A stretch of DNA of 7,511 bases from Thermoanaerobaculales bacterium (GCA_025456385.1 JALOKS010000167.1:1-7511); one strand, 5' to 3'; shown: positions 1 through 5,368, counted from the first letter of the stretch. The notes: generated by a model not told the origin, from the sequence alone. Program-made: numbers and translations.

Positions 1-1
1 C

Positions 2-628
2 CACGAGCTGCTGTGGTTCCTCGCCGGCGAGACCAACGTCGGCGCGCTGCAGGCCAACGGCGTCACGATCTGGGACGAGTGGGCCGACGCCGACGGCGAT
101 CTCGGTCCGGTCTACGGCCACCAGTGGCGCTCGTGGCCGACCGCCGACGGCGGCTCGATCGACCAGATCGAGCGCCTGATCGAGGGCATCCGCCGCAACC
201 CCGACTCGCGGCGCCACATCGTCTCGGCCTGGAACGTCGCCGACCTCGAGCGCATGGCCCTGCCGCCCTGCCACTGCCTGTTCCAGTTCTGGGTCGCGGG
301 CGGCGGACTCTCCTGCCAGCTCTACCAGCGCAGCGCCGACGTCTTCCTCGGCGTGCCCTTCAACATCGCCTCCTACGCCCTGCTGACGATGATGGTGGCG
401 CAGGTGTGCGAGCTCGAGGCCCGCGATCTCGTCCACACCTTCGGTGACGTCCACCTCTACCGCAACCACCTCGAGCAGGCCCGCACCCAGCTCGGCCGCG
501 AGCCGCGGCCGCTGCCGAGGATGTGGATCAACCCCGAGGTGCGCTCGATCTTCGACTTCCGCTTCGAGGACTTCCGCCTCGAGGGCTACGACCCGCACCC
601 CGCCATACGGGCGCCGATCGCGGTCTGA
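2..628 (+). CDS. thyA: Thymidylate synthase, 3' part (5' end outside window)
   Basis: Cytosolic enzyme that methylates dUMP to dTMP using 5,10-methylene-tetrahydrofolate, releasing dihydrofolate. The reading frame is open from base 2 and gives 208 residues. From memory of the E. coli protein (264 aa), these align without gaps to residues 57-264, so about 56 N-terminal residues lie off the window. The fragment opens with HELLWFL and has TIWDEWA. The catalytic cysteine is in LPPCHC (codon 269-271, equivalent to Cys146). The substrate-binding blocks QLYQRSAD, FNIASYA and GDVHLYRNH follow, and the end is the typical FRLEGYDPHPAIRAPIAV. A Cys common in RSCD is Ala here, which is a normal variant. 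folA begins 2 nt after the stop, so the two are almost certainly co-transcribed; FolA recycles the dihydrofolate ThyA makes. Identity is essentially certain; only the start is unseen. Confidence 0.98.
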   Translation, partial: HELLWFLAGETNVGALQANGVTIWDEWADADGDLGPVYGHQWRSWPTADGGSIDQIERLIEGIRRNPDSRRHIVSAWNVADLERMALPPCHCLFQFWVAGGGLSCQLYQRSADVFLGVPFNIASYALLTMMVAQVCELEARDLVHTFGDVHLYRNHLEQARTQLGREPRPLPRMWINPEVRSIFDFRFEDFRLEGYDPHPAIRAPIAV

Positions 629-630
629 CG

Positions 631-1137
631 ATGCCGGTGGCGCTGATCGTCGCGGTGTCGGAGAACGGCGTCATCGGCCGCGCCGGCGGCCTGCCCTGGC
701 ACCTGCCGCGGGACCTCCGCCACTTCAAGCGCACCACCATGGGCCACCACCTGATCGTCGGTCGCCGCACCTGGCAGGAGGTCGGCATGCCGCTGCCGGG
801 CCGCACCATGGTCGTGGTCACGCGCGACCCGGGCTTCCGGGCGGCGGGCGCGACCGTGGTGCACTCGCTCGATGCCGCGCTCGCGGCGGCGGGTGGCGAT
901 GACGAGCCCTTCATCGGTGGCGGCGCCCACGTCTACCGGGAGGCGCTGGAACGCGGCGTGGTGGACCGCCTGTACATCACCCGCGTCCACGCGACCGTCG
1001 AAGGCGACACCTTCTGTCCGGACCTCGACCTCGCGAGCTGGCGGCTCGTCTCCGAGGAGCACCACCCGGCGGACGAGAAGAACGAGCACGCGCTCAGCTT
1101 CCTGGTCTATGAGAGAAGGTGCGCAGACTCGACCTGA
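631..1137 (+). CDS. folA: Dihydrofolate reductase
   Basis: NADPH-dependent reduction of dihydrofolate to tetrahydrofolate in the cytosol, closing the cycle with ThyA. It has 168 residues, usual for bacterial DHFR (about 160). The N-terminal strand is MPVALIVAVSENGVIG. The active-site block LPWHLPRDL carries the proton-relay acid at Asp28 (E. coli Asp27). GRRTW lies at 44-48, the NADPH-binding glycines in FIGGGAHVY at 94-102, and Thr117 with VEGDTFCPD at 123-131. It ends in the typical LVYERR plus a short tail, CADST. The ATG at 631 is chosen because it starts exactly at the conserved first strand. An open extension to 523 would lie inside thyA. No clear Shine-Dalgarno precedes it and the gap to the thyA stop is 2 nt, which suggests translational coupling. 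The gene ends 22 nt before an inverted-repeat element. Confidence 0.97.
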   Translation: MPVALIVAVSENGVIGRAGGLPWHLPRDLRHFKRTTMGHHLIVGRRTWQEVGMPLPGRTMVVVTRDPGFRAAGATVVHSLDAALAAAGGDDEPFIGGGAHVYREALERGVVDRLYITRVHATVEGDTFCPDLDLASWRLVSEEHHPADEKNEHALSFLVYERRCADST

Positions 1138-1159
1138 CGACTCTCCGGATCGCACGAAA

Positions 1160-1307
1160 GAACCACAGAGTCACGGAGGTCACAGAGCGGCCCTGGGCCC
1201 ACCCACATAGAGATTTTTTTGACTTGGGGTGATCCCGATTCAATGTACGAGGACCCGATTGAATGCCCTCTCTGTGATTCTCCGTGCCCTCGGTGTCTCT
1301 GTGGTTC
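1160..1307. repeat. Inverted-repeat element with 7-mer subunits in a convergent gap
   Basis: Two arms, 1160-1187 and 1280-1307, are inverted copies matching at 24 of 28 positions without gaps. The outer 11 bp (GAACCACAGAG / CTCTGTGGTTC) are perfect. Each arm is a tandem of near-identical 7-mers: CACAGAG 1164, CACGGAG 1172 and CACAGAG 1181 on the left; CTCTGTG 1270, CTCCGTG 1280, CTCGGTG 1289 and CTCTGTG 1297 on the right. Spacings mirror each other (8 then 9 from the outside), and the right arm has one extra inner unit. The AT-richer centre holds a T7 run (1214-1220) and a near direct repeat, 1231-1245 versus 1252-1265 (GATCCCGATTCAATG / GACCCGATTGAATG). It sits between the ends of folA and metG. 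I see no transposase or clear target duplication. It resembles CCACAGAG-type repeats I recall from several GC-rich phyla. REP-like or MITE-like status, or a transcript-end role, is inference. Confidence 0.8.
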
Positions 1308-1334
1308 AAACGGTCGCGCGACGCCGCCGGTGGC

Positions 1335-3245
1335 TCAGCTCACGCGAGTGCCGGGAGGAACCTCGGCGTCGGGCGACAGCAGGAAGGGTGCGCCGTCGAC
1401 GTTGGCCGCGAGCAGCATGCCCCGCGACTCGACGCCCATCAGCTTCGCCGGCTTGAGGTTGGCGACGACCACGATCTGGCGGCCGACCAGCGCCGCCGCC
1501 TCGTAGCGCTCGCCGATCCCGGCCACCAGCTGGCGCAGCTCGGGCTCGCCGAGGTCGACCAGCAGGCGCACCAGCTTCTTCGACTTCGGCACCGGCTCGG
1601 CCTGGCGCACGGTGCCGACCACCAGCTTGGTTTCGAAGAAGCGCTCGATCGTCAGCGGCTCGGGCTGCGCGGCGGCGGCGGTTTCAGGCTTCGGTGCGTC
1701 CATGCTCGTCTCCTCGAGGTAGGCCTTGATGTCGACACGGGGGAACAGGGGCTCGACGGCGCCGATGGTGGATCCGACCTGGAGCCGCCCCCAGACGGCG
1801 GCCTCGGCGATGCGGCGCGGGCCGTCGCCGAGTCCGAGCTGGCGCCGCAGGCGGGCGGCGATCCCCGGCATGAAGGGCTCGATCAGCAGCGAGGTCACGC
1901 GCAGGCCCTCGAGTGCGACCGCGAGCGTCGCCTCGACGTCGCGGAGGCCCTCCGCGCCCTCCTTGGCGCGCGCCCACGGGCGCCGCTCCTGGATGTGGCC
2001 GTCGATGACCTTGAGCAGCTGCCAGGCCGCTTCCAGTGCGCGGTTCGGCTCGGCGGCGTCCATGTGCTGGCGGTAGGCCTCCACCGCCGCCGTCGCCGCC
2101 GCCGGCACCGGGCCCTCGCCGGAGGGCTCGGGCACCCGGCCCTCGAGGTAGCGCGCCGCCATCGACAGGGTCCGCGAGGCGGTGTTGCCGAGGGCGTTGG
2201 CGAGGTCGGCGTTGAAGCGCTCGAGGAAGGCCTCGTCGGAGAAGGAGGCGTCCTGGCCGAAGGTCATCTCGCGGGCCAGGAAGAAGCGCATGGCGTCGGC
2301 CCCGAAGCGTTCGATGAGGGCGTCCGGCCGCACCACGTTGCCGATCGACTTCGACATCTTGACGTCGTCCCGCAGCCACCAGCCGTGGCCGAAGACCTGC
2401 TGCGGCAGGGGCAGGCCGGCGGACATCAGGAAGGCCGGCCAGTAGACGCAGTGGAAGCGGAGGATGTCCTTGCCGACCAGGTGCATGCTGGCGGGCCAGA
2501 AGGTCTCGTAGGCGGCGGCGTCGGGGGAGCCGAAGCCGAGGGCCGAGATGTAGTTGGTCAGCGCGTCGAGCCAGACGTACACGACGTGCGCCTCGTCGCC
2601 CGGGAAGGGCACCCCCCAGCGCAGCGAGGTGCGCGAGATCGAGAGGTCGCGGAGGCCGCCCTCGACGAAGCTCACGACCTCGTTGAAGCGGCTGCGGGGG
2701 CGGATGCAGTCGGGGTTGGCGCGGTACCAGTCGAGCAGCCGCAGCTGGTATGCGGACAGGCGGAAGAAGTAGCTCGGCTCGGAGAGCCGCTCCACCGGCC
2801 GACCGCTCTCGAGGTCGCGCCCGTCCTTGACCTGCGAGTCCGGGATGAAGGCCTCGTCGGCCGCCAGGTACCAGCCCTCGTACTCGCCCTTGAAGATGTC
2901 GCCGGCCGCGGTGATGCGGCGGATGATCTCGGCGACGCCGCGCTGGTGGCGGGCCTCGGTGGTGCGGATGAAGTCGTCGTGGGAGATGGCGAGGGCCTGC
3001 CACAGGCCGTGGTAGCGGGCGACCACCCGGTCGGCGAGCTCGATCGGCTGCACACCCTGGTCGCGGGCCGCCTTCTCGATCTTCTGGCCGTGCTCGTCGG
3101 TGCCGGTCAGGAAGCGCACCTCGGCGCCGCGCAGGCGATGGTAGCGGGCGAAGATGTCGGCCATCACGGTCGTGTAGATGTGCCCGATGTGGGGCATGTC
3201 GTTCACGTAGTAGATGGGCGTCGTGATGTAGAAGCGCTCGCTCAA
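1335..3245 (-). CDS. metG: Methionyl-tRNA synthetase with C-terminal tRNA-binding domain
   Basis: Cytosolic class I synthetase that charges tRNA-Met (initiator and elongator) with methionine using ATP. With the TTG start at 3245 it has 636 residues. The Rossmann fold opens with FYITTPIYYVND and the HIGH motif at 19-22. The KMSKS motif is at 296-300 (DVKMSKSIGN). The anticodon-binding helical domain has RRPW around 422, the Pro-Trp pair that reads the CAU anticodon in this family. An Ala/Pro-rich linker (about 508-530) leads to a Trbp111/EMAP-type OB fold (about 531-636) with the usual SRGMLLAA. The knuckle insert (about 124-150) lacks the zinc-binding cysteines. TTG is chosen because GGAGG (3250-3254) lies 4 nt upstream and the product then starts right at the conserved MSERFYITTPIYY. 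A GTG at 3311 would add 22 non-conserved residues. It is divergent from plsC and convergent with folA. Confidence 0.96.
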   Translation of the reverse strand: MSERFYITTPIYYVNDMPHIGHIYTTVMADIFARYHRLRGAEVRFLTGTDEHGQKIEKAARDQGVQPIELADRVVARYHGLWQALAISHDDFIRTTEARHQRGVAEIIRRITAAGDIFKGEYEGWYLAADEAFIPDSQVKDGRDLESGRPVERLSEPSYFFRLSAYQLRLLDWYRANPDCIRPRSRFNEVVSFVEGGLRDLSISRTSLRWGVPFPGDEAHVVYVWLDALTNYISALGFGSPDAAAYETFWPASMHLVGKDILRFHCVYWPAFLMSAGLPLPQQVFGHGWWLRDDVKMSKSIGNVVRPDALIERFGADAMRFFLAREMTFGQDASFSDEAFLERFNADLANALGNTASRTLSMAARYLEGRVPEPSGEGPVPAAATAAVEAYRQHMDAAEPNRALEAAWQLLKVIDGHIQERRPWARAKEGAEGLRDVEATLAVALEGLRVTSLLIEPFMPGIAARLRRQLGLGDGPRRIAEAAVWGRLQVGSTIGAVEPLFPRVDIKAYLEETSMDAPKPETAAAAQPEPLTIERFFETKLVVGTVRQAEPVPKSKKLVRLLVDLGEPELRQLVAGIGERYEAAALVGRQIVVVANLKPAKLMGVESRGMLLAANVDGAPFLLSPDAEVPPGTRVS

Positions 3246-3249
3246 GCTG

Positions 3250-3254
3250 CCTCC
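3250..3254 (-). promoter_or_regulatory. Shine-Dalgarno of metG, decides a TTG start
   Basis: On the minus strand GGAGG is followed by CAGC and then TTG (3245-3243). This supports the rare TTG start over the upstream in-frame GTG at 3311, where no purine-rich site is visible and the added residues do not resemble MetRS. The 4-nt spacing is a little short. Confidence 0.65.
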
Positions 3255-3301
3255 GTGCCGCGTCGCGGACGGTGCAGGATAGCACCTGCCGATCCAGGTC
3301 T

Positions 3302-3328
3302 CGGCCCGCACGCGGCCGTGCGGGGCCG
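3302..3328. repeat. Dyad in the metG-plsC divergent region
   Basis: CCCGCACG (3305-3312) and CGTGCGGG (3317-3324) form a perfect 8-bp inverted repeat around CGGC. Allowing one unpaired G at 3325 extends the stem to 11 bp (3302-3304 with 3326-3328). It lies near the middle of the 107-bp gap between the metG start (3245) and the plsC start (3353). No T tract follows on either strand, so it is not an intrinsic terminator. Its position suits an operator or a barrier between divergent transcripts, but that is inference and GC-rich DNA makes such dyads by chance. Confidence 0.45.
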
Positions 3329-3337
3329 GGAATTGGA

Positions 3338-3343
3338 TAAGAT
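3338..3343 (+). promoter_or_regulatory. Possible -10 element of plsC (near-leaderless)
   Basis: TAAGAT matches the -10 consensus at 4 of 6 positions in an otherwise GC-rich stretch and ends 9 nt before the plsC ATG. Transcription would start about 3350, leaving almost no leader. That fits the absence of any Shine-Dalgarno before 3353. I see no good -35 about 17 bp upstream, where the dyad lies. Weak evidence. Confidence 0.25.
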
Positions 3344-3352
3344 GGCACGACG

Positions 3353-4099
3353 ATGAGCCGGCGCTCCGCCTTCTGGTGGCTCTACCAGCCGTACAAGTGG
3401 CTGGTGTTCGCGCCGCTGCTCGCGCTGCTGACCGGCGCCTTCGCGGTGGCGGCGGTGGCCCTCCTCGTGTTCATCAGACCGCGCGTGGTGGCGCGGCTGA
3501 CGGGGGTGCCGTGGGCCCGCACCCTGGCCCGACTGATCCCGATGCGGGTGCGGGTCGAAGGCCGCGAGCACCTCGACCCGCGGCGCTCCTACGTGCTGGT
3601 CTCGAACCACCAGAGCCAGAGCGACGTCCTCGTCCTCTACGGCTGGCTCGGCGTCGACTTCAAGTGGGTGATGAAGCAGGAGCTGCGCCGGGTGCCCGGG
3701 ATCGGGATCGCGTGCGATCGTCTCGGCCACATCTTCATCGACCGCTCGGACCACGCGGCCGCCGTCGCCACCCTGACCGCCGCGCGCACGAAGATCGTCG
3801 GCGGCACCTCGGTGATCTTCTTTCCCGAGGGCACGCGCAGCCGCAACGGCCAGCTGCTGCCCTTCAAGAGGGGCGCCTTCCGCATGGCCCTCGATCTCGG
3901 CCTGCCGATCCTGCCGCTGACGGTCGCCGGCACCCGCGACGTGCTGCCGGCGGGCACCGCGGACCTGCTTCCAGGCTCGGTCCGGCTCGTCATCCACCCT
4001 CCGGTGGAGGTCGCGGGCCTCGGGGGGAGCGACTGCGCGGCTCTCTGTGAGCAGGTCCGCGAGCTGATCGGCCGCGGGCTGACCGCGGGCGCCCGCTGA
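3353..4099 (+). CDS. plsC: 1-acyl-sn-glycerol-3-phosphate acyltransferase
   Basis: Transfers an acyl chain from acyl-ACP or acyl-CoA to lysophosphatidic acid, giving phosphatidic acid, the precursor of membrane phospholipids. It has 248 residues, typical for PlsC. A hydrophobic N-terminal stretch (about 13-41) should anchor it in the inner membrane. The four family blocks are all present: NHQSQSD at 85-91 (the NHx4D motif, catalytic His86 and Asp91), GHIFIDR at 125-131, the substrate-binding FFPEGTRS at 156-163, and LPILPLTVAGT at 184-194. The ATG at 3353 has no clear ribosome-binding site; an ATG at 3342 is out of frame. It is divergent from metG. Its stop falls in a hairpin shared with the next gene, which converges on it with a 6-bp gap. 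The family also includes ornithine-lipid and lyso-ornithine acyltransferases, so the exact acceptor is inferred from overall similarity. Confidence 0.93.
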   Translation: MSRRSAFWWLYQPYKWLVFAPLLALLTGAFAVAAVALLVFIRPRVVARLTGVPWARTLARLIPMRVRVEGREHLDPRRSYVLVSNHQSQSDVLVLYGWLGVDFKWVMKQELRRVPGIGIACDRLGHIFIDRSDHAAAVATLTAARTKIVGGTSVIFFPEGTRSRNGQLLPFKRGAFRMALDLGLPILPLTVAGTRDVLPAGTADLLPGSVRLVIHPPVEVAGLGGSDCAALCEQVRELIGRGLTAGAR

Positions 4100-4114
4100 G
4101 CCCTCTCAGGGCTC
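4098..4114. terminator. Shared hairpin at two convergent stop codons
   Basis: GAGCCCT (4098-4104), loop CTC and AGGGCTC (4108-4114) form a perfect 7-bp stem. The left arm includes the last two bases of the plsC stop (TGA 4097-4099). The minus-strand stop of the next gene (4106-4108) covers the loop and the first base of the right arm. As a perfect inverted repeat it would form the same hairpin in both transcripts. No U tract follows on either strand, so a true intrinsic terminator is doubtful; 3'-end protection or a pause site is equally possible. Confidence 0.45.
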
Positions 4115-4432
4115 GCCGGCGGCCTGGGTGCGGTTGACGGCGGCGCGGACCGCGGACAGCATCGCCCTGCGGGCGGGGTCGTCGAGCTGATCGGGCGGCG
4201 TCGGGGCGGCCGCCCGGCCCTGCTCCTCGGCAACCCGCTGGTGGACGAGGAGCAGCTGGTTGAGAAGCTCGGGGGCTTCCCGCGACGCCGAGGTGTAGAT
4301 CATGCTGGTGTTGACGGGCGGGCAGCGGCCCTTGGCGCCGGCGGCGCGTTGCACCCGGTTGTGCAGCATCTCGTTGATGGTGCGGCGCAGGCTCTCGAGG
4401 AGGCGCAGACGGCGGGATCTGGGTTGTGTCAC
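4106..4432 (-). CDS. Uncharacterised 108-aa protein
   Basis: I do not recognise this family. The frame is well supported as coding: nearly every third codon position is G or C. The GTG at 4432 is preceded by AAAGGA (4439-4444) at a 6-nt spacing, and that decides the start over a GTG at 4450. The product is soluble-looking, with no signal peptide or membrane segment. The N-terminus (1-40) is Arg-rich and probably helical (RSRRLRLLESLRRTINEML). A middle block carries the single cysteine in GAKGRCPPVNTSMIY. A Leu/Gln/Glu-rich helix follows (about 55-75, APELLNQLLLVHQRVAEEQG). An Ala/Pro linker leads to another basic helix. The helical layout and charge could suit a protein- or nucleic-acid-binding adaptor, but that is only a guess. 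It is convergent with plsC and lies 82 bp downstream of a strong terminator, so it probably has its own promoter, which I cannot see clearly. Confidence 0.75.
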   Translation of the reverse strand: MTQPRSRRLRLLESLRRTINEMLHNRVQRAAGAKGRCPPVNTSMIYTSASREAPELLNQLLLVHQRVAEEQGRAAAPTPPDQLDDPARRAMLSAVRAAVNRTQAAGEP

Positions 4433-4514
4433 GGCACGTCCTTTCGCCACCAGCTCGCCCCCCTGGCTGCCAACATCGCACCCGCTCGTCGGGAGGTTCT
4501 GTGCGCGGGGTCAC

Positions 4515-4546
4515 AAAAAAGACGCCCGGGCATAGGCCCGGGCGTC
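4515..4546 (-). terminator. Intrinsic terminator of the Ala/Cys-rich gene
   Basis: On the minus strand an 11-bp perfect GC-rich stem (GACGCCCGGGC / GCCCGGGCGTC) with a 4-nt loop (CTAT) is followed directly by six T (4520-4515). It begins 22 nt after the stop codon at 4569. This is a textbook rho-independent terminator and separates this unit from the small gene downstream. Confidence 0.93.
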
Positions 4547-4568
4547 GGCGTGCGGACTGGCTTCGGGC

Positions 4569-5246
4569 TCAGCCCTTGGCGTCGGCCGCCGGTGCGGCCT
4601 CGGCGGCGGCGGTGGTGTCCGCGGCGCCGGCCGCGCCCTTGTCGCAGCCGGCCTTCGCAGCGTCAGCGGTGGCGCAGCTCGCGCCCGCGGTCTTGGTCAC
4701 GCTGTCGTAGGCCTCCTGCGCGGTCTTGGTGCAGCCGGTCGTCGCGTAGCTCTGATCGTAGGCGGCCTTGGCCACGGCGTGGGTCGCCGCTTCGGTCGCC
4801 GACTTCTCGCACTTCGTGTCGGCATACACCGCGTCGTACGCGGCCTTCTGCGCGGACGTGGTGCAGCCGCCCGCGGCGTAGCTCGCGGCGTAGCTGGACT
4901 CCGCCAGGGCGTGGCGGTAGGCGGTCTGCGCGGTCTTCTCACATCCGCTCTCGGCCAAGGCCTTGGCGTAGGCCGCCTTGGCGGCGGAGGTCGGGCAGGC
5001 CGCAGCCGCGGTGCTCGCCTGCTTCACGGCCGCCTTGTCGCACGAGGCGCCGTCGTTGGAGGCCTGCTGGGCGGCGGTCTTGGCGCACGAGGCGCCGTCG
5101 TTCGCCGCCGTCTGCGCGGCGCCCTTGGCGCACGCGGCGCCGTCGTTGGCGGCCTGCTTGGCCGCGCCCTTGTCGCAAGCCGCCGCCGGGTTGGCGAGCA
5201 GCGCGGCGCAGGCCAGCACTCCGAGAACCATCAGCGTCTTCCTCAT
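4569..5246 (-). CDS. Secreted Ala/Cys-rich repeat protein, function unknown
   Basis: I do not recognise a family. It has 225 residues. The ATG at 5246 is preceded by AAAGGAG at a 7-nt spacing and begins a clear signal peptide (MRKTLMVLGVLACAALLANPAAA). Cleavage after Ala23 would leave Cys24 first; the box AAAC lacks the usual Leu at -3, so lipidation is possible but unsure. The mature part is mostly Ala, with Lys, Asp/Glu, Thr, Tyr and 11 Cys. Cys24-83 is four 15-residue repeats, consensus CxKxAAxQAxNDGAx. Residues 84-171 are two copies of an 18+26-residue pair, each unit opening with Cys. Three further Cys units (172, 191, 201) end in an Ala-rich tail. It looks helical and exported. Possible roles are an Lpp-like envelope component, a metal or redox protein, or a disulfide-linked structure; none is shown. 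Its own promoter, leader hairpin and strong terminator suggest an abundant single-gene transcript. Confidence 0.88.
   Translation of the reverse strand: MRKTLMVLGVLACAALLANPAAACDKGAAKQAANDGAACAKGAAQTAANDGASCAKTAAQQASNDGASCDKAAVKQASTAAAACPTSAAKAAYAKALAESGCEKTAQTAYRHALAESSYAASYAAGGCTTSAQKAAYDAVYADTKCEKSATEAATHAVAKAAYDQSYATTGCTKTAQEAYDSVTKTAGASCATADAAKAGCDKGAAGAADTTAAAEAAPAADAKG
4734..4997 (-). repeat. Two 132-bp (44-residue) coding repeats
   Basis: These encode residues 84-127 and 128-171 of the Ala/Cys-rich protein. Each copy is an 18-residue unit followed by a 26-residue unit, both starting with Cys. The 18-mers share C-x-T-S-A-x-K-A-A-Y and the 26-mers share C-E-K-x-A with SYA near the end. 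Lengths are exactly conserved while about half the residues differ, so this is an old duplication under spacing constraint. Confidence 0.75.
4998..5177 (-). repeat. Four tandem 45-bp (15-residue) coding repeats
   Basis: These encode residues 24-83. The four units start CDKGAAKQ, CAKGAAQT, CAKTAAQQ and CDKAAVKQ. The first three close with NDGAA or NDGAS and the fourth with TAAAA. DNA similarity is high among the first three units, pointing to recent tandem expansion or ongoing homogenisation. Confidence 0.85.
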
Positions 5247-5267
5247 CTCCGCACTCCTTTCGGTTGG

Positions 5268-5290
5268 ACCCTCTGATGGTATCAGAGAGT
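5268..5290 (-). promoter_or_regulatory. 5' leader hairpin of the Ala/Cys-rich gene
   Basis: On the minus strand CTCTGAT, loop ACC and ATCAGAG form a perfect 7-bp stem, extending to 10 bp with one G-U pair. It lies between the predicted transcription start (about 5303) and the Shine-Dalgarno. It has no U tract, so it is not an attenuator by itself. A 5' stabilising stem, as in some abundant envelope-protein mRNAs, is a reasonable inference. Confidence 0.55.
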
Positions 5291-5309
5291 GATTCACGGT
5301 CTCATCCGT

Positions 5310-5341
5310 AATATACACGATCTCACCGCCGCACGTGTCAA
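5310..5341 (-). promoter_or_regulatory. Sigma70-type promoter of the Ala/Cys-rich gene
   Basis: The -35 is a perfect TTGACA (5341-5336). The -10 is TATATT (5315-5310), 5 of 6 to consensus. The spacer is 20 bp, longer than the preferred 17, which often means the promoter needs an activator. This is among the AT-richest stretches in the window and lies 64 bp upstream of the ATG. Two further TGACA copies lie just upstream (minus-strand sense of 5354-5358 and 5347-5351). Confidence 0.6.
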
Positions 5342-5368
5342 GCTCCTGTCAAATGTCACGGGTCGCCC

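Noticed and set aside
1189..1220. Intrinsic terminator for folA at the T7 run
   Set aside because: The only adjacent stem is GGCC/GGCC around CTG, 4 bp, and it ends 14 nt before the T run. No proper stem abuts the U tract.
1150..1320. Target-site duplication around the inverted-repeat element
   Set aside because: Flanks CGAAA and AAACG share only a few A residues; no convincing direct duplication.
3246..3311. 22-residue N-terminal extension of metG from GTG 3311
   Set aside because: Non-conserved, no ribosome-binding site, and it runs into the dyad. TTG 3245 with GGAGG fits the family N-terminus.
1284..3356. 690-residue open frame on + across metG
   Set aside because: Antisense shadow of metG. 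Its composition is low-complexity Gly/Val/Ala/Arg from GC-rich codons read in reverse, while the minus frame has a full MetRS.
4998..5177. CRISPR-like array
   Set aside because: The 45-bp period is continuous in-frame coding sequence without unique spacers. The 7-mers at 1164-1303 are likewise too short and unspaced for CRISPR.
4241..5311. 356-residue Arg/Ser/Pro-rich frame on +
   Set aside because: Reverse reading of the Ala/Cys repeats and of the terminator; no ribosome-binding site or domain.
5247..5318. 24-residue extension of the Ala/Cys protein to 5318
   Set aside because: It would start upstream of the predicted -10 and translate the leader hairpin; the signal peptide begins at 5246.
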